In this document: piece by piece, positions 22,080 through 30,622 of the stretch
Numbering within the stretch: position 1 is the stretch's first letter
Layout of the letters: each line of letters begins with the position of its first letter
NCBI GenBank assembly: GCA_009774345.1
Contig: VSNR01000020.1
Coordinates: forward strand, 1-32,947
Direction: 5' to 3'
Origin: Lachnospiraceae bacterium
GTDB taxonomy: Bacteria > Bacillota > Clostridia > Lachnospirales > Lachnospiraceae
Length of the DNA: 32,947 bases
Position numbers and translations under genes: made by a program
Notes under the pieces: generated by a model
Database searches by the model: none
The model's input: the letters and a program-made list of their open reading frames with translations, nothing else
Told to the model about the DNA's origin: nothing

Positions 22080-24947
22080 CTACCATCTATTCTCATGATT
22101 GTTGCTGCCATTATCCCGCTGTCCGTTGACTGTTCTGTCCCACAAGGCGCCAAACCGCGATGTCTCCCCATTGCTGCCGTTATCTTCTGGCAGCGCCGCA
22201 TTCTGCTGCGGCTGTGGGTATTGCTGCTGGTACTGGCGGTACTGCGGATTTTGGTACTGTGGTGTTGCTGGATTCTGTGGCTGCGGGTTTTGATACTGCT
22301 CCGCAACTGGATTCTGTGGCTGCGGATTTTGATACTGCGGTGCGACTGGATTCTGTGGCTGCGCATTCTGGTGTACATATAAGTCCTGATTTTGCTGCCT
22401 GGCTGCATTTTGCGATACCGCGTTCTGCTGTGGTGATACACCCTGCGCCTGATTTTGAAACTGCTGTTCAACTGTATCCTGCATATTCTGCTGCGGTGAT
22501 ACATCCTGCCCCTGCGTTTGCTGATACTGTGATGTTGATACCCCTTGCGCATTCATTTGCTGATTCTGCGGTGTCGATGCATTTTGCACTTGCGCATTCA
22601 TTTGTTGATTCTGTGGTGTCGATACATCTTGCACCTGCGCTTCCTGATTCTGCGGTGTTGCATTTTGCACTTGCGCATTCATTTGCTGACTCTGCGGTAC
22701 TGGCTGCTGGCCAGCTGCATTCTGCGAGGAGGATACCTCCTGCATCTGTGTTCCCTGCTGTACAGTTTCCAGTTTCTGACGCTGTCTTTGCTCCGCATCT
22801 TGTGGATTCCAGTCATATGCAGGCGGCATTGTCCATGGCTTTTCCGGCTGTTTTGCTGTGTATGCAGGTTGTTTTGCCGCGTCCGAAAATGCATTCTGTG
22901 GCGGAAGCTGCTCTTCCTCCTTGCGCTGCACTGCGCCTTCTGCTTCATTCAGAGCACTCTTGTCTTTGATGTCAATATCGTCCTTTTTCTCCTCCTCCGG
23001 CTCTGGCAGCCCTTTCGCTTCCCGGTAAATCTTCATAAACTCTTTTCCGGTGATCGTCTCCTTCTCAATTAAGTGCACCGCGATCTGATCCATCACATCA
23101 CGGTTCTCGCGCAGCATTGCCAGCGCTTCCTCGTAGCACTCCTTGAGCATATTCATCACTTCTGTGTCAATCTCCGCCGCGGTATTGTCTGCACAGTTCA
23201 GCGAGCTTCTGCCCTCCAGATACTGACTCTCAACCGTCTCAAGCCCCATCAGTCCAAATTTTTTGCTCATGCCGTAGCGCGTGATCATCGAGCGCGCAAT
23301 ACTGGTCGCTTTCTCAATATCATTGGACGCACCTGTCGTCACCGTGTCGAACACAATCTCCTCCGCAGCGCGCCCGCCCAAAAGACCGACAATCATATCA
23401 TGCAGCTCATTCTGGGAATTAAGATATTTTTCATCCTCCGGCACATGCATCACGTAGCCCAGTGCACCCATCGTGCGCGGTACAATCGTAATCTTCTGCA
23501 CTGGCTCGGAATTTTTCTGCAAGGCGCTGATCAGCGCATGACCGACTTCATGGTAGGAGACAATTTTCCGCTCCTCCTTGCTCATGATGCGGTCCTTCTT
23601 CTCCTTGCCGACAAGCACCACTTCCACTGCGTTAAACAAATCTTTCTGGCTGACAAACTCCCTGCCTTCCTTGACTGCATTGATCGCCGCCTCATTGATC
23701 ATATTGGCAAGATCGGCGCCGACTGCACCGCTGGTCGCAAGCGCGATCGCGTCGAGATCTACCGTCTCATCCATCAGAACATCCTTGGCATGGACTTTCA
23801 GAATGTTGACACGCCCCTTTAAATCAGGCTTATCTACAATAATACGCCGGTCAAAACGCCCCGGTCTCAAGAGCGCCTTGTCAAGAATCTCCGGCCGGTT
23901 CGTCGCTGCGAGAATAATAATTCCCTTCTTGCCGTCAAAACCATCCATCTCGGACAAGAGCTGGTTCAGAGTCTGCTCGCGCTCCTCGTTGCCGCCGCCG
24001 TATTTCGAGTCACGGCTTCTGCCGATGGCATCAATCTCGTCGATAAAAATAATACAGGGCGCGTTCTTCTCCGCTTCCTTAAACAAATCGCGCACGCGCG
24101 ATGCGCCGACACCGACATACAGCTCGATAAAATCAGAGCCTGCCAATGAGAAAAACGGAACCTTCGCCTCCCCTGCTACCGCCTTTGCAAGCATGGTCTT
24201 ACCAGTACCGGGAGGGCCTACAAGCAGTGCCCCCTTGGGAAGCTTGGCGCCGATTTTGACATATCTGCCCGGATTGTGCAAAAAGTCTACGACCTCTTGC
24301 AGGGATTCCTTCGCCTCGTCCTCTCCCGCGACATCGCGGAATGTAATGCCTGTCTCCTTCTGCACATAAACCTTTGCCGTGCTCTTGCCCATGCTGAACG
24401 CACCGCCTCCGCCTGTCATCTTGCGAAACAACAGGCTCAAAAGTCCCCACATCAAGAGAATCGGCACGATATAATATAGAAGGGACAGAATGATGCCGGA
24501 ACCGTCCGGCACGGTTCCACGCACTTCCACGCCCGCGTCGAGCAGACGCTGCGTAAGCGTCTCATCATCCTCTACTTTTCCTGTGATGTACGTCACGCGG
24601 ACAGCAGACGCCAACAGCCCGTTCACATTTTCTTTCTCCTGCGCACCCGCCACTGGCTTGATCTCAATCTGGCTGGATTCGATCTTGACAGATTGTATCT
24701 TGCCGGCCTCTACCATTTCAATAAATTCATTGTAGGAAATCTCAACAGTGGTAGCACCTGTCACGGCGCGCGTAAAATAACTGATACACAGAAGCGACAG
24801 GACCGCCGCAGTGATCATGATGATAATACTCTGTTTTTTGGGGTCTTTACCATTATTATTGTTGTTCCCGCCATTGCCGCTGCCGCCGGACCCCCCGTTA
24901 TTCCGGTTGGAATTGTTGTCATAATTGTTGACTTGATTATTGTCCAT
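22080..24947 (-). CDS. ftsH: FtsH membrane protease with long Q/N-rich tail
   Basis: The 955-residue product is the membrane-anchored AAA+ zinc protease that degrades misfolded membrane and regulatory proteins. Order: Asn/Gly-rich N-terminus (1-38); TM1 (40-58); external domain; TM2 (152-174); AAA module with Walker A GPPGTGKT (244-251), Walker B IIFIDEID (299-306) and the second region of homology TNRPEILDKALLRPGRFDRR; protease site HEVGH (466-470). The core ends near residue 648, where typical FtsH stops. A further ~307 residues are dominated by Gln, Asn and Pro, with tandem units, before a charged end. The tail is in frame and uninterrupted. I chose the ATG at 24947: the promoter at 25073-25101 starts transcription too close to the upstream in-frame codon at 25067. 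Confidence 0.95.
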   Translation of the reverse strand: MDNNQVNNYDNNSNRNNGGSGGSGNGGNNNNNGKDPKKQSIIIMITAAVLSLLCISYFTRAVTGATTVEISYNEFIEMVEAGKIQSVKIESSQIEIKPVAGAQEKENVNGLLASAVRVTYITGKVEDDETLTQRLLDAGVEVRGTVPDGSGIILSLLYYIVPILLMWGLLSLLFRKMTGGGGAFSMGKSTAKVYVQKETGITFRDVAGEDEAKESLQEVVDFLHNPGRYVKIGAKLPKGALLVGPPGTGKTMLAKAVAGEAKVPFFSLAGSDFIELYVGVGASRVRDLFKEAEKNAPCIIFIDEIDAIGRSRDSKYGGGNEEREQTLNQLLSEMDGFDGKKGIIILAATNRPEILDKALLRPGRFDRRIIVDKPDLKGRVNILKVHAKDVLMDETVDLDAIALATSGAVGADLANMINEAAINAVKEGREFVSQKDLFNAVEVVLVGKEKKDRIMSKEERKIVSYHEVGHALISALQKNSEPVQKITIVPRTMGALGYVMHVPEDEKYLNSQNELHDMIVGLLGGRAAEEIVFDTVTTGASNDIEKATSIARSMITRYGMSKKFGLMGLETVESQYLEGRSSLNCADNTAAEIDTEVMNMLKECYEEALAMLRENRDVMDQIAVHLIEKETITGKEFMKIYREAKGLPEPEEEKKDDIDIKDKSALNEAEGAVQRKEEEQLPPQNAFSDAAKQPAYTAKQPEKPWTMPPAYDWNPQDAEQRQRQKLETVQQGTQMQEVSSSQNAAGQQPVPQSQQMNAQVQNATPQNQEAQVQDVSTPQNQQMNAQVQNASTPQNQQMNAQGVSTSQYQQTQGQDVSPQQNMQDTVEQQFQNQAQGVSPQQNAVSQNAARQQNQDLYVHQNAQPQNPVAPQYQNPQPQNPVAEQYQNPQPQNPATPQYQNPQYRQYQQQYPQPQQNAALPEDNGSNGETSRFGALWDRTVNGQRDNGSNNHENRW
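22245..22361 (-). repeat. Three 39-bp tandem repeats in ftsH tail
   Basis: Three adjacent 39-bp units encode QPQNPVAPQYQNP, QPQNPVAEQYQNP and QPQNPATPQYQNP. A second, looser repeat (STPQNQQMNAQ and variants) lies at about 22520-22700. Unit-length changes here would lengthen or shorten the tail without breaking the frame. Confidence 0.8.
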
Positions 24948-25072
24948 TTTCCTGTAGTATCCTTTCTCCTTGTATGGTATCGCGCCTGCCGATGGCAAAC
25001 TGTAACCATTTATATCATGCTGAACCCATCTAGGCTGTGCCTGATGGTTCGTGAGCTTAAACCGCAATTATA

Positions 25073-25101
25073 ATTATATGGTTTCAACGGGCATAAATCA
25101 A
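25073..25101 (-). promoter_or_regulatory. ftsH promoter
   Basis: On the - strand TTGATT (25096-25101), a 17-bp spacer and TATAAT (25073-25078) form a strong sigma-A promoter. The 5' untranslated region to the ATG at 24947 is about 120 nt. Confidence 0.75.
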
Positions 25102-25199
25102 CATATTCTTTGTGATTTCTTTGTGAAAAGTTTCTAAATAAGCTTTTGCTGCCCTATTAACATACGCCGGTTTTGCAAAATTTATGTAATACTCTCCTC

Positions 25200-25335
25200 G
25201 TTACTGTTCACTGCGTTCCAGTAACAGGCAAAAATCCATGCAAAATTTGCTTCGCAAATGGATTTTTGCGTTTCAAGCTGTACGTTTTTTCACGGAATGC
25301 GCAGTTCAGCGCATTCCTGGCCTGTGAACAGTAAC
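25200..25335 (+). mobile_element. Structured 136-bp mobile-like element, copy 1
   Basis: The ends are inverted repeats (GTTACTGTTCAC at 25200-25211 and GTGAACAGTAAC at 25324-25335). Both flanks carry the perfect 8-bp direct repeat CTCTCCTC (25192-25199 and 25336-25343), as expected for a target-site duplication. Inside are hairpins: GTTACTG with CAGTAAC; a 12-bp stem flanking a GCTTCGC loop; and GGAATGCGC with GCGCATTCC. The element has no coding capacity. Its relative at 28157-28291 keeps the loops but has different, still paired, stems. It lies between ftsH and pyrG, just upstream of the pyrG promoter region. Confidence 0.7.
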
Positions 25336-25457
25336 CTCTCCTCTTCATTCAGCAATGAATTTGTAAAAAACTATAGCTTTTTACTGCCACCCTGTTGTAT
25401 AATAATAAGATATTTATAAAACTATTACAATCATAGAGGAAAGGAATAAGTTAGGTT

Positions 25458-27062
25458 ATGCCAGTTAAGTATGTATTTGTAACCGGCGGTGTAGTTTCCG
25501 GTCTTGGAAAAGGAATTACAGCTGCTTCACTCGGACGACTTCTCAAAGCCAGAGGCTATAAAGTGACCATGCAGAAGTTTGATCCGTACATCAACATTGA
25601 CCCCGGTACGATGAACCCGATTCAGCATGGAGAAGTTTTTGTCACAGACGACGGCGCAGAGACAGACTTGGATCTTGGTCATTATGAGCGCTTTATTGAT
25701 GAGAGTCTCGACAAGAACTCCAATGTGACGACAGGCAAAGTCTACTGGACTGTTCTCCAGAAAGAGCGCCGCGGAGATTACGGCGGCGGGACAGTACAGG
25801 TGATTCCTCACATCACCAATGAGATCAAAAGCCGCTTTTACAGGAATTTCACAGACCCGGATATGCGCATCGCCATCATTGAGGTCGGCGGAACAGTCGG
25901 CGATATCGAGAGCCAGCCCTTCTTAGAATCTATCCGCCAGTTCCAGCATGAAATCGGCCATGAGAACGCCATCCTGATTCATGTGACGCTGATTCCTTAT
26001 CTGAGCGCCTCGCAGGAGATGAAAACCAAGCCCACGCAGGCGAGTGTCAAGGAGCTGCAAGGCATGGGGATTCAGCCTGATATCATCGTATGCCGCAGCG
26101 AACATGAGCTGGACCAAGCCTTAAAGGACAAGATTGCCCTGTTCTGCAATGTGCCAAACTCCCATGTACTGCAAAACCTCGATGTAGAGTATCTCTACGA
26201 GGCGCCGCTTGCGATGGAGAAGGAGCATCTGGCTGAAGTTGCCTGCGAATGCCTGCATCTTGACAGCCCGGCGCCGGACCTCGCAGACTGGACGAAGATG
26301 GTCGAGGACCTTAAATCGCCCACGCAGGAGGTCACGATCGCCCTTGTCGGAAAGTACACACAGCTCCACGATGCCTATATCAGCGTCGTCGAAGCGTTAA
26401 AGCATGGCGGTATCCCGCAGCATGCTACCGTCAACATCAAGTGGGTGGACTCTGAGCAGGTCAACAGAGACAATGTGGCAGAAATCTTAGCGGATGCCGA
26501 CGGTATCTTGGTTCCCGGCGGATTTGGCGACCGCGGCATCGAGGGCATGATCGACGCCATCCGCTATGCGCGCGAAAACGCTGTTCCATTCCTCGGGCTC
26601 TGCCTTGGCATGCAGCTTGCGATCGTGGAGTTTGTGCGGGATGTGGTCGGATACAATGACGCGCACAGCATCGAGTTAAATCCCAACACCACGCATCCTG
26701 TCATCGCGCTGATGCCCGACCAGAACGGCGTGGAGGATATCGGCGGCACGCTGCGGCTTGGCTCTTATGAATGCCATCTGGACACTGCCTCCAAAGCGTA
26801 CAAGCTTTACGGAAATGAAATCATTCATGAGCGCCACCGGCACCGCTATGAGGTCAACAATGACTACCGCGCCGTTGTCACCGAAAAAGGAATGCTTTTA
26901 TCTGGTCTTTCCCCTGACGGGCGCATCGTGGAGATGGTAGAAATTCCGTCACACCCGTTTTTCCTTGCCACGCAGGCGCACCCTGAATTAAAGAGCAGGC
27001 CCAACAGACCCCATCCGCTGTTTCGAGGACTGATCGAGGCGGCGCTCAGCCATAAAAAATAA
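25458..27062 (+). CDS. pyrG: CTP synthase
   Basis: This 534-residue enzyme converts UTP to CTP with ATP and glutamine, the last step of pyrimidine ribonucleotide synthesis. The N-terminal amidoligase domain starts with the family hallmark YVFVTGGVVSGLGKGITAAS. It continues through KFDPYINIDPGTMNP, DDGAETDLDLGHYERF and IEVGGTVGDIES. The C-terminal class I glutamine amidotransferase domain has GGFGDRG, the nucleophile Cys 382 in LGLCLGMQ, and the His/Glu pair in AQAHPELKS-type sequence near the end. Length is normal. A TATAAT box at 25398-25403 is a likely -10 element with a poor -35; AGGAAAGGA lies before the ATG. An intrinsic terminator follows at 27096-27129. Confidence 0.98.
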   Translation: MPVKYVFVTGGVVSGLGKGITAASLGRLLKARGYKVTMQKFDPYINIDPGTMNPIQHGEVFVTDDGAETDLDLGHYERFIDESLDKNSNVTTGKVYWTVLQKERRGDYGGGTVQVIPHITNEIKSRFYRNFTDPDMRIAIIEVGGTVGDIESQPFLESIRQFQHEIGHENAILIHVTLIPYLSASQEMKTKPTQASVKELQGMGIQPDIIVCRSEHELDQALKDKIALFCNVPNSHVLQNLDVEYLYEAPLAMEKEHLAEVACECLHLDSPAPDLADWTKMVEDLKSPTQEVTIALVGKYTQLHDAYISVVEALKHGGIPQHATVNIKWVDSEQVNRDNVAEILADADGILVPGGFGDRGIEGMIDAIRYARENAVPFLGLCLGMQLAIVEFVRDVVGYNDAHSIELNPNTTHPVIALMPDQNGVEDIGGTLRLGSYECHLDTASKAYKLYGNEIIHERHRHRYEVNNDYRAVVTEKGMLLSGLSPDGRIVEMVEIPSHPFFLATQAHPELKSRPNRPHPLFRGLIEAALSHKK

Positions 27063-27095
27063 CAGGTATCCTTCCTTTGCATAGGGCCATGCAAA

Positions 27096-27129
27096 AAGAA
27101 CACCCGATACAAAATCAGGTGTTCTTTTT
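27096..27129. terminator. Intrinsic terminator between pyrG and fba
   Basis: AAGAACACC (27096-27104) pairs with GGTGTTCTT (27118-27126), followed by a T-rich stretch. The A-rich left flank lets it serve the convergent fba gene as well. Confidence 0.85.
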
Positions 27130-27169
27130 ATTCTATTTTTCTATTCTATCTTAGATTTATCAATTCGGC

Positions 27170-28033
27170 TTACGCCTTGCCAACGGAACCAAACAGATTC
27201 ATCTTGATCTTCACGATCTCCTTGATGCCTTCGCAGCCCGGTGCGAGCAGCTTACGGGGATCAAATCCCTTGCCCTCTAAGTCTTTGCCTGCCTCGATAT
27301 ACTTGCGGGTCGCTTCCTGGAAATAGAGCTGGCACTCTGTGTTTACATTAATCTTTGCAACGCCAAGTGTGATCGCCTTCTTGATCATATCCTCTGGAAT
27401 GCCTGTGCCGCCGTGAAGAACTAATGGCATAACGCCTGTTTTCTGTTGGATGGCATCCAAAGTCTCAAAGCTGAGTCCTGCCCAGTTTGCAGGATATTTG
27501 CCATGGATATTGCCGATGCCTGCTGCGAGCATGTCCACGCCCAGATCTGCGATCTGCTTGCACTCATTCGGGTCAGCGCACTCACCCATACCTACGACAC
27601 CGTCTTCCTCGCCGCCAATGGAGCCTACCTCTGCCTCAATAGAAAGGCCAAGCTGATGAGCCACAGCAACAAGTTCTTTTGTCTTTGCGATATTCTCATC
27701 GATCGCATAGTGAGAACCGTCGAACATGATTGACGTGAAGCCTGCCTTGATGCACTTGTAGCATGCGTCATATGTGCCGTGATCCAAATGGAGCGCTACA
27801 GGAACTGTGATACCGAGATCTGCATCCATTGCCTTAACCATCGCTGAAACGGTATTGAATCCTGTCATATATTTGCCGGCACCCTCTGACACACCGAGGA
27901 TAACAGGGCTGTTTAACTCCTGAGCTGTCTGTAAGATAGACTTTGTCCACTCAAGGTTGTTGATATTGAACTGACCTACTGCATAGTGACCTTCTTTTGC
28001 CTTCTTGAGCATTTCTGTAGCTGATACTAACAT
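27170..28033 (-). CDS. fba: Class II fructose-bisphosphate aldolase
   Basis: This 287-residue zinc aldolase splits fructose 1,6-bisphosphate into two triose phosphates in glycolysis. The class II motifs are present: HLDHGTYD (Asp 84, zinc His 85), the EAEVGSIGGEEDGV loop, the second zinc His in GNIHGKYP and the third in LVLHGGTGIP, followed by the phosphate-binding KINVNTE segment. Length is typical of the FbaA/short class II group. GATGGAGG upstream fixes the ATG. A near-consensus promoter lies at 28100-28128. Tagatose-bisphosphate aldolases are close relatives, but the single chromosomal context here favours Fba. Confidence 0.95.
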   Translation of the reverse strand: MLVSATEMLKKAKEGHYAVGQFNINNLEWTKSILQTAQELNSPVILGVSEGAGKYMTGFNTVSAMVKAMDADLGITVPVALHLDHGTYDACYKCIKAGFTSIMFDGSHYAIDENIAKTKELVAVAHQLGLSIEAEVGSIGGEEDGVVGMGECADPNECKQIADLGVDMLAAGIGNIHGKYPANWAGLSFETLDAIQQKTGVMPLVLHGGTGIPEDMIKKAITLGVAKINVNTECQLYFQEATRKYIEAGKDLEGKGFDPRKLLAPGCEGIKEIVKIKMNLFGSVGKA

Positions 28034-28099
28034 AAATCTTAACCTCCATCATTGATAAATTATATGTTCCGAAATTGACGGTTGTCCGCCTGTATATCC

Positions 28100-28128
28100 A
28101 GTATATCCCTATTGAGCAGAATTGTCAA
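28100..28128 (-). promoter_or_regulatory. fba promoter
   Basis: On the - strand a perfect TTGACA (28123-28128), a 17-bp spacer and TATACT (28100-28105) form one of the strongest promoters in the window, fitting a glycolytic gene. The 5' untranslated region is about 60 nt. Confidence 0.85.
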
Positions 28129-28156
28129 TTTTTTCATCAAACTTTGCGACGGTGGA

Positions 28157-28291
28157 GTTACAGCTCAGCCCAGGACTTCGCACTATGCTGCGAAGTCCGT
28201 GAGAAAACGTAGAGATTGAGATGCATCAAGCCATCGCGAAGCGATTTTGCATGGCTTGATGCGTAACAGTTCGGCAAGGCTGAACTGTTAC
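28157..28291 (-). mobile_element. Structured 135-bp mobile-like element, copy 2 (inverted)
   Basis: Read on the - strand this is a relative of the element at 25200-25335. It shares CCATGCAAAAT, GCTTCGC and TACGTTTTYTCACGGA in the same order. The stems have changed on both sides: GCATCAAGCCAT with ATGGCTTGATGC, GGACTTCGCA with TGCGAAGTCC, and GTAACAGTTC with GAACTGTTAC. Flanks ACGGTGGA (28149-28156) and ATCGTGGA (28292-28299) match at 6 of 8 bases, a decayed target-site duplication. Its outer end supplies the TAA stop (28288-28290) of the GH1-ManA gene. Confidence 0.65.
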
Positions 28292-30597
28292 ATCGTGGAG
28301 GCAATCAGCTCCATCTTCCCCTGAAGCTGCGCTTTGCCAAAGCCGTTTGGCAGAATAAAGTGGTCCCCCTTTTTGACAAGCTGCCCGTCGATGAGTCCGT
28401 CTCCCTCGACAACGCTCATAATCAGGAATGGATAGTCCTGTAAAACCTCCATGCTGCCGTCCACATCCAGCTTCCACACGCGGTAATAATTGCAGGAAAT
28501 CAGCGGATTCATCGTATTTTTGATCTCTGTGGAAATGTTGATCACACTCTCCTTTGCCGACTTTGCAGGAACGGTGATGACATCAATGCTCTTCTCGATA
28601 TGGAGCTCACGCGGCTTGCCGTTCTGAAGACGTCCATAGTCATAGACGCGGTATGTGATATCCGAGTTTTGCTGTGTCTCCAGAATCTCGATGCCGCCCT
28701 TGATGGCATGGACAGTTCCCGGGTCAATCTGGATAAAATCGCCCTTTTTCACCGGCACCTCGCGCAGAAAATCCGCCCACCTGCCGTTATGAATCATATC
28801 CTCAAGCTCTGCCTTGTCCTTTGCGTTGTGGCCGATGACAAGCGCCGCCCCCTCCGGTGCATCAAGGATATACCAGCACTCGGTCTTGCCAAAGGAACCA
28901 TTTTCATTTTTTCCGGCATAATTGTCATCCGGGTGCACCTGTATGCTCAAATCATCATTCGCGTCAATAATCTTGACCAGCAGCGGAAAACGGTCGCCGG
29001 GTACATTGCCAAAAAGCTGCGGTTCTTCCGACCAGAGCTGGCTTAATGTCTTCCCAGCAAAAGTACCTTCTTTTATCGTACAGTCCCCGTTGGGATGCGC
29101 ACTCACTGCCCAGCATTCCCCGGTGTTTTCGCCCGGAATCTCATAGCCCCACTTGCTGCCCAGCTTGCTGCCGCCCCAGATCATCTGTTTAAATACAGGA
29201 GTCATCCATAAAATTTCCTTTGTTGCATTCGTGTTGTTCATACTTAATATCCCTCCATTTGTCTCCATCACTTTCTGATACCAGTACGCTGAGTCCTTTG
29301 CAATGCGCTTCTGCGTGGCAAAATCCACATGGACGATGCCAAAGCGTTCATTGTATCCCTTGTCCCACTCAAAATTATCAAGGAATGTCCACAGGAAATA
29401 TCCCCGGATGTCTGCCCCCTCATCGCCTGCCTTTTGCAGCTGTGACAGATAGCGGTCCAGAAATTCGATCCGGTTGCTGTCATGAACTTGTCCATCCGCA
29501 GAAACGATGTCATGACAAGACATTCCATTCTCCGTGATATAGAGCGGCATATGATAGCGCTCATACAGGAACTTGGGCCCCCAGTACAGGCATTCAGGCG
29601 TGACAGGCCAGTTTGCCGCAGTCTTTGGAAATCCTGCCGGTCTGTCTACATACTCCGGGCTGCCGTCCGCACCCCTTCTGATATAGTATCCAGTGTAGAT
29701 ATTCTGCCCCATAAAGTCAATCGGCTGATGAATCAATTCCAGATCTGCGTCCGTGATTTCAGGCAGATATTCTCTGTACTTCTCAACGCCCTCCTCCGGG
29801 TATTTTCCCAGAAAAACAGGGTCGGCAAACCACGCCACATTCCATGTCCAGTTCTCGATCGGCTGGTCAAAGCCAAAATAAATGCTCCGTGCCGCCTCGA
29901 CATCCTCTGGCTTGTCTGTATAAGGATACGCCACGCCGCAGGTCGGTGCAAAGCCGATCTGTATCGGCTGCTTTGCGTATTTTCTAAGCTGCTTCACCGC
30001 CATACCGTGGGCGCGCAGCGCATTGTGCGCGATCTGAAATACCTCTTTGGGCGGAAGCTTCAATCCCGGCGCGTGGACACCGCTTAGATGTCCCAGCCCC
30101 ACAAAACACTGCGGCTCATTTAATGTGAATATGTACTGCGCCAGATCTGTAAAGCGCTCTGCAACCACCTTTGCATATGCGCCAAACCATTCAATGATCT
30201 CTTCGTTCAGCCAGCCGCCCCTGTCCTGAAGCGCCTGCGGCAGTTCCCAGTGGTACATCGTGAGATAGGGCACGATGCCGTTCTCCTTCATACACTGTAT
30301 CATATCGCGGTAGAGCGCGACTGCCTTCTCATTGACGGCGCCTGTCCCTTCCGGCATCAGGCACGCCCAGCTCAGTGAAAAACGGTATGCCTTCACGCCC
30401 AGCAGGCGCATCATGGCAAAGTCCTCTTTGTATCTGTGGATATGGTCACACGCCACATCTGCATTTTGATGGCTGTAGACCCTTCCCTCCTCGGCAAACG
30501 TATCCCAGATGCACTTTCCCGCTCCATCCTGCGGGTCTCTTCCCTCAATCTGATAGGCGCTGCTTGCCACGCCCCAGACAAAATCATCTCTAAACAT
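28288..30597 (-). CDS. GH1 glycosidase fused to mannose-6-phosphate isomerase
   Basis: One 769-codon frame encodes two complete enzymes. Residues 1-452 are a glycoside hydrolase family 1 beta-glycosidase with acid/base Glu 161 (TLNEPQ), nucleophile Glu 356 (YITENGM) and the N-terminal FVWGVASSAYQIEG. Residues 453-769 are a type I phosphomannose isomerase (WGYEIPGENTGECWAVSAHP, zinc-site SIQVHPDDNYA and FGKTECWYIL, then GTVHAIKGG). The junction GGAGGGATATTAAGTATG (ATG at 29241) looks like a ribosome site and start for a separate manA, so ManA may also be made alone. No signal peptide is seen. GH1 would cleave imported beta-linked sugars and ManA converts mannose-6-P to fructose-6-P. The last codons and the stop touch the mobile-like element. 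Whether the fusion is real or a lost stop codon needs relatives. Confidence 0.88.
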   Translation of the reverse strand: MFRDDFVWGVASSAYQIEGRDPQDGAGKCIWDTFAEEGRVYSHQNADVACDHIHRYKEDFAMMRLLGVKAYRFSLSWACLMPEGTGAVNEKAVALYRDMIQCMKENGIVPYLTMYHWELPQALQDRGGWLNEEIIEWFGAYAKVVAERFTDLAQYIFTLNEPQCFVGLGHLSGVHAPGLKLPPKEVFQIAHNALRAHGMAVKQLRKYAKQPIQIGFAPTCGVAYPYTDKPEDVEAARSIYFGFDQPIENWTWNVAWFADPVFLGKYPEEGVEKYREYLPEITDADLELIHQPIDFMGQNIYTGYYIRRGADGSPEYVDRPAGFPKTAANWPVTPECLYWGPKFLYERYHMPLYITENGMSCHDIVSADGQVHDSNRIEFLDRYLSQLQKAGDEGADIRGYFLWTFLDNFEWDKGYNERFGIVHVDFATQKRIAKDSAYWYQKVMETNGGILSMNNTNATKEILWMTPVFKQMIWGGSKLGSKWGYEIPGENTGECWAVSAHPNGDCTIKEGTFAGKTLSQLWSEEPQLFGNVPGDRFPLLVKIIDANDDLSIQVHPDDNYAGKNENGSFGKTECWYILDAPEGAALVIGHNAKDKAELEDMIHNGRWADFLREVPVKKGDFIQIDPGTVHAIKGGIEILETQQNSDITYRVYDYGRLQNGKPRELHIEKSIDVITVPAKSAKESVINISTEIKNTMNPLISCNYYRVWKLDVDGSMEVLQDYPFLIMSVVEGDGLIDGQLVKKGDHFILPNGFGKAQLQGKMELIASTM

Positions 30598-30622
30598 ATC
30601 TTTATTCTATTTTCCTTTCATT

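Noticed and set aside
22099..24369. Several long + strand ORFs opposite ftsH
   Set aside because: They mirror the ftsH frame, whose protein is unmistakable. The repetitive Q/N-rich region and the AAA core simply leave the opposite frames open.
24948..25067. Upstream extension of FtsH by 40 residues
   Set aside because: The extension lies within a few bases of the predicted transcription start from the promoter at 25073-25101, has no ribosome site, and does not resemble FtsH N-termini.
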